The notes below the pieces were generated by a model. The model was given only the letters and a program-made list of their open reading frames with translations. It ran no database searches and was not told the DNA's origin. Shown here one piece after another: positions 1 through 6,586 of a stretch of DNA of 10,098 bases. The position numbers and the translations under genes are program-made. How positions within the stretch are numbered: position 1 is the first letter of the stretch; each line of letters opens with the position of its first letter. This DNA is from JBBRNV01 sp038227435. Lineage in GTDB: Bacteria; Patescibacteriota; Minisyncoccia; Phycocordibacterales; CALRBL01. The stretch lies in NCBI GenBank assembly GCA_038227435.1, contig JBBRPW010000021.1:1-10098 (forward strand), in the 5' to 3' direction.

Positions 1-15
1 AATTTTAATTTCTAG

Positions 16-462
16 TTAGTTATGTATTGGACACTTCCCATCTACCAATTCATAATCTGTTTTTTCAAGCTCACAACAAAAACAATATTTTGATTTATAG
101 TTTTTTAAATAAATATCTCCTTTTTCATTACATGCATTCCAAAATGCTTCCGCAGATGCGATATGAGTTTTATCAGTAGTTCGAATAAAACTATTAAAAG
201 ATAAATTTAAAAGTCCTTTTAATTCTTTATACCTCTCTGCGTGTCCATCGACGTATTCTTGAACGGGTACATTTTTTTCTTGGGCTTTTTCTAAAATTTT
301 TGCTCCATGCTCGTCAGTCCCTGTATTAAAAAATACTTCATTCCCCTGCTTGGTGTTATAGCGAGCAATCACATCGGCTCGGATAATTTCCATAGCAAAA
401 CCAACATGCGGTTCAGCATTAACATATGGAAGGGTGGTTGTAATGTAAAAAGGTTTATTCAT
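16..462 (-). CDS. metG: Methionyl-tRNA synthetase, N-terminal part (interrupted at window edge)
   Basis: Class I synthetase that charges tRNA-Met in the cytoplasm. Only 148 residues are readable before a TAA at 16-18. The ATP-binding signature is present as HVGF (residues 19-22), followed by the conserved TGTDEHG at 47-53. A zinc knuckle follows, with C127-x2-C130 and C144-x2-H147. Normal MetRS is 500 or more residues, so the anticodon-binding domain and KMSKS loop are missing. Reading past the TAA in the same frame gives LEIKI, which fits the family segment before the conserved EENYFF block. The stop therefore looks like a point change or a contig-end error. The gene starts 30 bases after the M16 peptidase gene and is probably co-transcribed with it. 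No Shine-Dalgarno motif is visible. Identity is very likely; whether the gene is intact cannot be decided here. Confidence 0.93.
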   Translation of the reverse strand: MNKPFYITTTLPYVNAEPHVGFAMEIIRADVIARYNTKQGNEVFFNTGTDEHGAKILEKAQEKNVPVQEYVDGHAERYKELKGLLNLSFNSFIRTTDKTHIASAEAFWNACNEKGDIYLKNYKSKYCFCCELEKTDYELVDGKCPIHN

Positions 463-492
463 GTGAATTATTTAATTGTTCTTTATCTAATC

Positions 493-1806
493 TTAACAGT
501 TTTTTAAAAGCTCCATCAACTCAACTTTTAACTTCTCATCATGCGGCCCAATAATGGCTAAATTGGAATGGCTCGATACAAAAAATTTCTCGGCCATTTC
601 TTTCAGGTCTTCTGCGGTAACTTCTTCGATTTTTTTAGTTTCATCTTCAGGAGATAAAATTGGCTCATTATATAATTCTTGGAATCCATAAAAATCGGCT
701 AAGTCGTCTGAAGATTCAAGTCCTAAATACATCCGACCAATCTTTAGATCTTTTATTTTTCGAAGTTCTTCCTCACTCACTGGTTCATTTTTTACTCGTT
801 TTAATTCCTCTATAATTCCTTTGATTGCTTCCTCTACTCTTTCGTTTGCAACCCCTGCACGAATATTAAAATTACCCGAATCAATTCCCGTATCAAGATA
901 TGTGCCTATGTAGTAACAAATACCGAGCTCTTCTCTCATTTTTTGAAATAGACGAGAACTCATTCCTCTTCCAAGTAATGTTGAAAGCATATTTGCCTTC
1001 CAGTAATCTGGGTCGAAACGATTAATTCCTTTAAATCCTAAAACCAAATGGGTTTGATCGATTTTCTTTTCAGCAAGTGCAATTCTTGGTTCAACTTGTT
1101 CAATTGTATTTACAACTTTCACAGGGGCTTTATTTGTTGAAATATCTTTAAATAAAGTTTCAACTTGTTGTATTACTTTTTGATCATCGATATGGCCTGC
1201 AACAACAATTACTGTTTTCTCAGCAATATAATGTTTTGCTCTGTAATCAATGAAATCTTGTTGAGAAAACTTTAAAATATTTTCTTTAGGGCCAATAATA
1301 GGCCGTCCGGAAGGTTGATCGCCGTAAATAAGTTTGTCATACACTTCACCAACTTTGTGATCGGGACGATCTTCGTACATATTAATTTCTTCAATAATTA
1401 CTCCTCGTTCCTTTTCAATTTCTCCTTTTGGAAGCGTTGAATTTAAAAATAAATCAGAAATAATATCAATTACTTTTTCAGTGTGACGTGCATGTGCTTT
1501 GGCATAGTAGCCAGTATATTCATTTCCAGTAAATGCATTTGAAAGGGATCCGATGGCGTCGAGCTCACTGTTAATTAATTTAGACACTGGCCGTTTTACA
1601 GTTCCTTTAAAACACATGTGCTCTAAAAAGTGAGAAATTCCATTTTCTTCAACTGATTCATAGTCAGAGCCAGTAGCCACCATCACCATTGCAGTAACGG
1701 TTTGATTTTGCTCCATTGGAACTAAAATTAGACGTAAACCATTTTTAAAGGTTGTTTTTGTATACGGAATAGAATTTTGAGAGGCATTAATTTGTTGATC
1801 GGTCAT
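493..1806 (-). CDS. M16 family zinc metallopeptidase (processing-peptidase-like)
   Basis: A 437-residue inverzincin-type peptidase. The inverted zinc motif HFLEH is at residues 59-63. The third ligand E140 lies exactly 76 residues further on, inside an EEINMYEDRPDH block, which is the spacing known for M16. The C-terminal half has the family's R/Y pair, with R285 in MSSRLFQ and Y298-Y299 in GICYYIG. The length fits a one-chain, two-lobed M16B protein such as bacterial PqqL/YmxG-type or mitochondrial processing-peptidase-like enzymes; the substrate is unknown. There is no signal peptide from this start, so it is probably cytoplasmic. I chose the ATG at 1804-1806 (MTDQQ). A longer frame starts in the loop of the upstream terminator hairpin and is unlikely to be translated. 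All catalytic residues are present. metG follows after 30 bases. Confidence 0.93.
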   Translation of the reverse strand: MTDQQINASQNSIPYTKTTFKNGLRLILVPMEQNQTVTAMVMVATGSDYESVEENGISHFLEHMCFKGTVKRPVSKLINSELDAIGSLSNAFTGNEYTGYYAKAHARHTEKVIDIISDLFLNSTLPKGEIEKERGVIIEEINMYEDRPDHKVGEVYDKLIYGDQPSGRPIIGPKENILKFSQQDFIDYRAKHYIAEKTVIVVAGHIDDQKVIQQVETLFKDISTNKAPVKVVNTIEQVEPRIALAEKKIDQTHLVLGFKGINRFDPDYWKANMLSTLLGRGMSSRLFQKMREELGICYYIGTYLDTGIDSGNFNIRAGVANERVEEAIKGIIEELKRVKNEPVSEEELRKIKDLKIGRMYLGLESSDDLADFYGFQELYNEPILSPEDETKKIEEVTAEDLKEMAEKFFVSSHSNLAIIGPHDEKLKVELMELLKNC

Positions 1807-1815
1807 AGTTAAGTG

Positions 1816-1824
1816 AGTGTAGCA
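1816..1824 (-). promoter_or_regulatory. Possible extended -10 box of the M16 peptidase gene
   Basis: On the minus strand TGCTACACT lies 9 bases before the chosen ATG: a TG-N element plus a hexamer matching TATAAT at four of six places. No clear -35 is visible. It resembles TGCTAAAGT in front of glyS, also close to the start codon. If used, the transcript would start at or within a few bases of the ATG. Weak call, based on resemblance only. Confidence 0.3.
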
Positions 1825-1870
1825 AATTATGTGAAAATAAGAAAAAGGAATGATAATGTCTAGAAATTCG

Positions 1871-1915
1871 TTAAAAATAAAAATTATCCGCCGGTGCATG
1901 AAGCAACGGCGGATA
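1871..1915 (-). terminator. Rho-independent terminator downstream of glyS and the 73-residue frame
   Basis: A perfect 9-bp stem pairs 1885-1893 with 1907-1915, five of whose core pairs are the CGCCG/CGGCG type. A G.A mismatch, three further pairs (1895-1897 with 1903-1905) and a 5-base loop complete the hairpin. On the minus strand the stem is followed directly by AATTTTTATTTTTAA, a U-tract. There is no U-tract on the plus side, so the direction is clear. It ends transcription from glyS and/or the 73-residue frame and separates them from the M16-metG unit. Confidence 0.87.
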
Positions 1916-1935
1916 TTAATCTAGTAGATGATTGT

Positions 1936-2157
1936 CTAATCGACTCTCAAGATGGCTCGGGTAATCCCATTTTCTTCAGTGTGTGTAACCTGCGAAGAGT
2001 AGACTGTAGGGAGGTTCATCACCTGAAGGATAATTGGATCATTCCGAAAAATACCGCGACCAAGGAGTTCAACTATGGCAGCATGGAAACCTTCAAACAC
2101 GGTTGGGAGAATTGAAAAAGACGGAAAACCGATATGGGGCGAAAAATTAGAGTTCAT
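1936..2157 (-). CDS. Possible small protein of 73 residues, unknown function
   Basis: An ATG-to-TAG frame lies between glyS (79 bases upstream) and a strong terminator (20 bases downstream). I do not recognise the product. It is mixed hydrophobic and polar with no signal peptide, membrane helix or cysteine; the middle (around GRGIFRNDPIILQVMNLP) and the end (GITRAILRVD) look like ordinary folded protein. Base composition is 44% GC by count (98 of 222), against the roughly mid-30s of the neighbouring genes. Codons ending in C or T are common. No Shine-Dalgarno motif precedes the ATG. The frame stays open for 15 codons upstream without another ATG. Placement just before a terminator supports a real gene. 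The alternatives are a non-coding RNA or a 3' UTR with a chance frame. The opposite strand also has an open frame but starts inside the hairpin loop. Confidence 0.45.
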   Translation of the reverse strand: MNSNFSPHIGFPSFSILPTVFEGFHAAIVELLGRGIFRNDPIILQVMNLPTVYSSQVTHTEENGITRAILRVD

Positions 2158-2236
2158 TAAGGGAATAAAAGGATAGAGGTTGAAGAAAATGGTTTGCTCA
2201 AATTATCGACAAATAAAAGAACAAATCCTTTACTGA

Positions 2237-3685
2237 TTATGCATTGAAAAGTACTTTTTTCAAATTATCAATCATAACTCGCTCCTGCTCACCCGTATCT
2301 CGATGGCGAACTGTTACAGTATTATCTTCCAAACTTTGAAAATCAATTGTTACACAAAACGGAGTTCCAATTTCATCTTGCCGTCTGTATCGCTTTCCAA
2401 TATTTCCATTGTCATCAAACATAATACTAGGCTCAATCATTCGTAAATTTTTCCAAACCTCTTGTGCTTTCGCTACGAGTTCTGGTTTATTTTTAAGTAA
2501 TGGCGAAACAGCCGCCTTCATGGGAGCCACTTGTGGAGCAAACTTTAAAAAGATTCGCTTTTCAGCTTTTAGAGCTTCTGGGGCAACATTTCCTTCATTT
2601 CCGCTTTTATCAATACTATTTACCTTTGCTTCGCTTTCTTTATTTCCCAAATCATCCTCGCTATATGCATCTGAAATTACAGCAAGTACTAGTCGATCGA
2701 GGCCAAATGTTGGCTCTATACAATGAGGAATAAACCGAGCTTTTGTTTCTTCATCAAAATAACTTAAATCAACTTTACTTGATTCAGTGTGCGCTTTTAA
2801 ATCGTGGTCAGTTCGATATGCAAGGCCGAGTAATTCTTTTTGCCCAAAAGCAAAATCAAATTCAGTATCAACACTTCGTTTTGAATAATGGGCGCGATCA
2901 GCAGCATCAACTTCAATCTTATGAATTTTTTCTTTTGATAAGCCGAGGTCTTCAGTTAAAAATTTAATTTGTTCTTCGTAGAGAGCATCGAATGTTTCAT
3001 TCACTTTTGCATCATCGCGAGGATCGACAAAATATTCAATTTCCATTTGTTCGAGTTCTCGTAATCGAAAAATAAAATCTCGTGGCGCGATTTCATTTCG
3101 AAAGGCTTTTCCGATTTGTGCCATACCAAAAGGAAGTTTTGGATGAAATGTATCTAAAATATTTTTAAAGTTTACAAACATTCCCTGAGCAGTTTCAGGA
3201 CGCAAATATGAGATTGAGTTTTCGTCAGTTCCTCCACCAACATGAGTCTTAAACATCATGTTAAATTGTTTTACTTCGCCGAGCGCATTTCCATCTGGAC
3301 TTTTAATTTGTTTTTCTTTAATGAGTGAATTCATTCCAACAATATCAAGGCCAAGTGCACTTAATCCTGCTGCTTCAATTAAGTGATCGGCCCGGTACCG
3401 TTTATTTGTTTTCAAATCTTCAACAAGTGGGTCGGTAAATCCCCCAACGTGACCGCTCGCTTTCCACACGTTTTGATTCATTAAAATTGCAGCGTCCATT
3501 CCGTGCATGTCAGTTCGATTTAATACAAAACGCTTCCACCATAATTGTTTAATATTATTTTTGAGAGCAACTCCAAGTGGCCCGTAATCAAAAGTTCCTG
3601 CGAGTCCTCCGTAAATTTCAGACCCTTGAAAAATAAAACCACGGCGTTTTGTGAGAGAAATGATGTCTTCCATTTTTGGTTGCAT
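2237..3685 (-). CDS. glyS: Glycyl-tRNA synthetase, single-chain class II type
   Basis: Cytoplasmic enzyme that charges tRNA-Gly; 482 residues, the alpha2 (eukaryote/archaea/Thermus-like) form rather than the alpha2beta2 GlyQ/GlyS form. Family landmarks in order: RRGFIFQGSEIYGG (14-27), GTFDYGPLG (30-38, motif 1 region), YLRPETAQGMFVNF (160-173), motif 2 FRNEIAPRDFIFRLRELEQ (195-213), motif 3 EPTFGLDRLVLAV (324-336), and the anticodon-binding domain to the end with RYRRQDEIGTPFCVTIDF (432-449). Two small oddities are visible. Where many relatives have CPxCGG before the FNxMFKT block, this protein reads SPDGNA (129-134). An acidic/polar stretch of about 30 residues (342-370) precedes the anticodon domain. 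The start is M1 or M5 (MEDIIS); neither has a Shine-Dalgarno. It follows the terminator of the 201-residue gene and so probably has its own promoter. Confidence 0.96.
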   Translation of the reverse strand: MQPKMEDIISLTKRRGFIFQGSEIYGGLAGTFDYGPLGVALKNNIKQLWWKRFVLNRTDMHGMDAAILMNQNVWKASGHVGGFTDPLVEDLKTNKRYRADHLIEAAGLSALGLDIVGMNSLIKEKQIKSPDGNALGEVKQFNMMFKTHVGGGTDENSISYLRPETAQGMFVNFKNILDTFHPKLPFGMAQIGKAFRNEIAPRDFIFRLRELEQMEIEYFVDPRDDAKVNETFDALYEEQIKFLTEDLGLSKEKIHKIEVDAADRAHYSKRSVDTEFDFAFGQKELLGLAYRTDHDLKAHTESSKVDLSYFDEETKARFIPHCIEPTFGLDRLVLAVISDAYSEDDLGNKESEAKVNSIDKSGNEGNVAPEALKAEKRIFLKFAPQVAPMKAAVSPLLKNKPELVAKAQEVWKNLRMIEPSIMFDDNGNIGKRYRRQDEIGTPFCVTIDFQSLEDNTVTVRHRDTGEQERVMIDNLKKVLFNA

Positions 3686-3691
3686 ATAGGC

Positions 3692-3720
3692 ACTTTAGCA
3701 GATTTTTTGAGTTTTATAAA
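3692..3720 (-). promoter_or_regulatory. Possible glyS promoter with extended -10
   Basis: Minus-strand TGCTAAAGT (3692-3700) has a TG-N extension and a hexamer matching TATAAT at four of six positions. A TTTATA (3715-3720) lies 17 bases upstream, matching TTGACA at four of six. The -10 ends only 6 bases before the glyS ATG, so a transcript started here would be leaderless or nearly so. The region also forms the U-tract of the preceding terminator. Sequence resemblance only. Confidence 0.35.
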
Positions 3721-3768
3721 TAAAAACACCACCCGCGGCAATGCTGAATTGCATTGCCAGGGGTGATG
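3709..3768 (-). terminator. Rho-independent terminator of the 201-residue exported-protein gene
   Basis: An 8-bp stem (3737-3744 with 3751-3758, 6-base loop) sits on a 2x2 internal loop and five more pairs (3730-3734 with 3761-3765), with two further pairs beyond a mismatch. On the minus strand it is followed by GTTTTTATTTATAAA. It starts 12 bases after the stop codon of the upstream gene and isolates that gene from glyS. Confidence 0.85.
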
Positions 3769-3779
3769 AGGTTGAGTGT

Positions 3780-4385
3780 TTACTCTTCGAGGCGAAGCCT
3801 ACCAAACTTTTCCAGTTCGTCTCGAACTTCACGAGAAATTGCTTTCTGTTCGTCATCGGTCAAACTGAATGCCGAAATATAATCGGGATTCATGAAAGCT
3901 TCGAGGATGAAGTTCTCAAGAGCGGTTCGTCCTTCGGTAATAAGCACGGCTGGACCCGCTCCAATACCAAGGCTCGAAAGTGGCACCTTGCGAATTGCTT
4001 CCGCGAGCTTTAGCTTTTCGGCAAGATTGAGCGCTTCGTAAAGGTCGCTGATGTGGGAGTGAGCAATGTACATCTTGTAATGCGCTCTCTCAACTGCCTT
4101 ATGTGCACGGAGCAACGCTTCAGACTTCGAAGCCTTCTTACTCTTTGAGCTAATGGCTCGTTCTACCTTGATGGCAGCAGTTTCCTTATCGACCAAGCCG
4201 TTGTAATACGGCAGAGCTTTGAGAAGAAGTGTGTACGAGGCGGGGTCGCCAGGACCCTTGTCGTTTTCCTTCATTTCATCACCGAAAGCAGCAAAGGATG
4301 CAGGAATTTGGATGAAGAGAGCGAATGCAACAACAATGAACAGAAAAACAAACCAGGCGGAAATGGGGCGAAGGCGAGTATTCAT
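3780..4385 (-). CDS. Exported helical protein of 201 residues, unknown function
   Basis: I do not recognise a family. The N-terminus is a clear Sec signal: basic start (MNTRLR), hydrophobic core at about 11-27, and a probable cleavage in ASFA-AFG after residue 32 or 33. The mature part, about 168 residues, has no cysteine and is rich in Ala, Lys, Glu and Leu, suggesting alpha-helices (roughly 60-135 and 140-200). It has its own promoter upstream and its own terminator downstream. Codon use differs sharply from its neighbours: 48% GC by count (293 of 606), and 14 of 16 lysines are AAG where neighbours prefer AAA. This could reflect recent transfer or selection for high expression. It would act outside the cytoplasmic membrane, soluble or attached if the signal is not cleaved. 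No Shine-Dalgarno is visible before the ATG. It is clearly coding; function is open. Confidence 0.85.
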   Translation of the reverse strand: MNTRLRPISAWFVFLFIVVAFALFIQIPASFAAFGDEMKENDKGPGDPASYTLLLKALPYYNGLVDKETAAIKVERAISSKSKKASKSEALLRAHKAVERAHYKMYIAHSHISDLYEALNLAEKLKLAEAIRKVPLSSLGIGAGPAVLITEGRTALENFILEAFMNPDYISAFSLTDDEQKAISREVRDELEKFGRLRLEE

Positions 4386-4412
4386 ATTAAGAACTTAGGG
4401 AATTTCTGGGGG

Positions 4413-4426
4413 GTGAATTTATTCAC
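4413..4426. repeat. Inverted repeat at the expected 5' end of the 201-residue gene's mRNA
   Basis: GTGAAT and ATTCAC flank a 2-base centre. The element begins 4 bases after the -10 box and covers the expected transcription start. As DNA it could be a repressor operator; as RNA it could fold into a 5-bp hairpin with a 4-base loop at the very 5' end, which can protect a message from decay. Nothing in the window identifies a partner. Confidence 0.45.
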
Positions 4427-4430
4427 TAGA

Positions 4431-4459
4431 TTTATATAATGAATATATAGACGAGTCAA
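4431..4459 (-). promoter_or_regulatory. Sigma-70-type promoter of the 201-residue gene
   Basis: Minus-strand TTGACT (4454-4459, five of six to consensus) and TATAAA (4431-4436, five of six) are separated by exactly 17 bases. The predicted start is near 4424, leaving a leader of about 40 bases. This is the best consensus promoter in the window and lies in the 115-base gap after the surface-protein gene. Confidence 0.7.
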
Positions 4460-4500
4460 ATCAACTTAATTAACTATATGTTTTAAATTTTGATTTAATT

Positions 4501-6564
4501 TTACTGACCTACTACTCCTTCATTTACTTTAGGAGTATCTCCGAGTGTGGCCGTAGTTACAGGTACTGCTCCAGATGAAAGAGCTACTCCCGTGTATGCA
4601 TCGGTTCCGGAAACGAGAAATTGATTAGTTAAGGTTGGAGCATATCCTCTTTGAGTAATACTTGGAAGGATTGAAACTTGAAATGAAACAGTTCGAGGTG
4701 GTTTTGAATTTAAATTTCCACTTCCCGCTTTAATTACACCTACTTCCCACCTCACTTCATTTCTATTTCGATCATATATTAATTTTTCTGTATTTTCTGG
4801 GGAGACTTTTCCTAACCATGCAACATACGTTGGAAGTGATGTTGTTACCAAAACATCTTTTGCATTATTAAATGAGTTGGCCAATGACATTGTAACTGTA
4901 TATGTTGTTGGTAGATCAACTTTAGGAGGATTAGGGCCAGTGTTTGTAAACGGACCATTAAAATATGAGGCATAGGAATTAAGCGATACATACGTAGGAA
5001 TTGCAATTACCGATTCAGCCGTTGCTACAATATTTTCAGGGACATTATTTTCAGATAATCGCCTTGCATTCACATTTAAAACCATTTTAAGTGAAGGGTT
5101 TTCGTATATAGAACCTGAAATATTTGTTGGATTCTTTAGTGTAATAAAGAATTTTAGTTCCCCAACCTGACCAGGAGCAATTTCTTTAAGTTCTGTATTA
5201 GTTTGAGAATTCCAAATAATAGATTTTGAAATTGATTGATAAAATCCATCTGTTACATTGATTCGAGATTCATCTAATAATAATGCTGACGAACTGGCTG
5301 AACTAAATGTAAGTTCAAAATTTGGATCGGAAATTGGGGCGTTCGAAGTATTTCGCCATAACACTTTCGCGGTTATAAATTTCCCTGCTTCACTTACATA
5401 ACCACCTCTTGTTCCTTCAATTTCAATATCCGTAGCAATAAATGGTTGTTTAATTGCAACATCACGAACTACTCCAGCAAATTTTGTATAAATTGTTTTT
5501 GACGTTGAAGAAGCGCCACTTCCTACATCAACTCTAAAAATTTTAGACTCGGTAGTTTGGCCTTGAATTACTCCGTCAATTTGAATTGTTCTTGATCCCC
5601 CCGGTTCAACATCTCCTAGCATCCACTCATTTCCAGCTTGAAAATTGAATCTTTTATCTGCAGATCCAATCCCTGCCTCAAATACTGGATCTGGAGTAAA
5701 TTTCTTTACCACAAATCCTGATGGATAAGCCACGCTAATTAATGCATTTTGAATTACTTTTTTTGCATTTGAGACAACATTTATTTTTAAACTAAACTCT
5801 TGGTTTGCGCTTACTTCTTTTAATGAGTCGACAGTGAGGGTAAGTGGTGCAGCTTCGAGCGTTAGGTCATATGTTTTTTGTCTACTGAAAATTGAATTGG
5901 AACCCGGAATTCGATATTCAAATGTAAATTTAACTTGTTTTGAAGTTCCTGTTTCTCCAAAAAAACTAGCACTCACAACTTTATTGGCTGTTCCTAATTG
6001 ATTAACCGTTCCAATACTATATACCTCGTGCACCATTGGTCTGGTCTGGTCAATTACCTGCCTTGTTCCATCAGGAAAATCAACAATTAAATCTGCCAGC
6101 TCTAAATCTACTTTATTTCTATTTTGAACTTGAACAGTGAAGTCGATATTGTCACTTGTTGCTACAGTTGTTGGACCCGAAATTGAAATATCAATATTGT
6201 TTGGTGTAATGACATTTAAACCTCGTTGATATACATAGAAAGCAATTCCAATTGACACAAATAGAAAGATGAGAGATGCAATAAAAATTTTAGTGAATAA
6301 AGATACGGGAATTTTCGGAAGTTCCAGCACTTCATCTTTTTTATGCTCGAAGTCAGTTGGTAAATTAGACTCAACCCCATGAAGCATGTGCTCAGGTTTC
6401 CTTATCACATCAGGTGATTTTTTTGAATATAATCTTTCTCCTAAATTTTCAAGTTTACTTTTTGGCGCCCCAAAATTAGGATCTCCATTTGAATTGGAGT
6501 TTGAGTTTGGAGTCGAATTAAAATGATTGAATGGATTGGGTTTAGAATCAGGCGAGTTTTCCAT
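4501..6564 (-). CDS. Single-pass membrane protein with large exported beta-domain region
   Basis: A 687-residue protein. Residues 1-85 form a polar cytoplasmic head with an Asn/Ser/Pro-rich low-complexity stretch (about 8-30). One membrane helix spans about 89-112 (IPVSLF to FYVYQRG). The remaining ~570 residues are beta-rich and probably exported. They read like consecutive Ig-like or DUF11/CARDB-type repeats at about 125-235, 240-365, 375-500 and 515-670. Recurring hallmarks are phrases such as FTVQVQNRN, GDVEPGGSRTIQI, LKEIAPGQVGELKFFITLKN and the hydrophobic-alternating strands between them. There is no cysteine in the whole chain. No catalytic motif is seen, so a structural, adhesive or envelope role is likely but is an inference. 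The gene follows recO directly (the stop and this start are 17 bases apart). The ATG is preceded by two TATAAT boxes and no Shine-Dalgarno. Start choice is secure because no other ATG precedes it before the recO stop region. Confidence 0.88.
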   Translation of the reverse strand: MENSPDSKPNPFNHFNSTPNSNSNSNGDPNFGAPKSKLENLGERLYSKKSPDVIRKPEHMLHGVESNLPTDFEHKKDEVLELPKIPVSLFTKIFIASLIFLFVSIGIAFYVYQRGLNVITPNNIDISISGPTTVATSDNIDFTVQVQNRNKVDLELADLIVDFPDGTRQVIDQTRPMVHEVYSIGTVNQLGTANKVVSASFFGETGTSKQVKFTFEYRIPGSNSIFSRQKTYDLTLEAAPLTLTVDSLKEVSANQEFSLKINVVSNAKKVIQNALISVAYPSGFVVKKFTPDPVFEAGIGSADKRFNFQAGNEWMLGDVEPGGSRTIQIDGVIQGQTTESKIFRVDVGSGASSTSKTIYTKFAGVVRDVAIKQPFIATDIEIEGTRGGYVSEAGKFITAKVLWRNTSNAPISDPNFELTFSSASSSALLLDESRINVTDGFYQSISKSIIWNSQTNTELKEIAPGQVGELKFFITLKNPTNISGSIYENPSLKMVLNVNARRLSENNVPENIVATAESVIAIPTYVSLNSYASYFNGPFTNTGPNPPKVDLPTTYTVTMSLANSFNNAKDVLVTTSLPTYVAWLGKVSPENTEKLIYDRNRNEVRWEVGVIKAGSGNLNSKPPRTVSFQVSILPSITQRGYAPTLTNQFLVSGTDAYTGVALSSGAVPVTTATLGDTPKVNEGVVGQ

Positions 6565-6570
6565 GTTGGT

Positions 6571-6586
6571 ATTATAACCTATTATA
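6571..6586 (-). promoter_or_regulatory. Tandem TATAAT boxes before the surface-protein gene
   Basis: Two perfect TATAAT hexamers (6571-6576 and 6581-6586) repeat at a 10-bp period, one helical turn. The proximal one ends 6 bases before the ATG at 6562-6564; the distal one overlaps the recO stop codon. No convincing -35 is found at 16-18 bases from either. If active, the proximal box would give a leaderless message and the distal one a leader of about 10 bases. Confidence 0.45.

Noticed and set aside
1807..1899. A 31-residue hydrophobic N-terminal extension of the M16 peptidase that could pass for a signal or membrane segment
   Set aside because: Its ATG lies in the loop of the upstream terminator hairpin and the extension is encoded by the U-tract and promoter region. 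The family match begins only after the ATG at 1804-1806.
1894..2115. Open frame on the plus strand opposite the 73-residue frame
   Set aside because: It starts within the terminator hairpin, has an unusual residue mix, and would be the only plus-strand gene in the window. Nothing before it looks like a promoter or ribosome-binding site.
3741..4013. Plus-strand frame opposite the 201-residue gene
   Set aside because: It begins in the terminator stem and covers the coding region of a gene with a signal peptide, promoter and terminator of its own; it is a mirror of that gene's codon bias.
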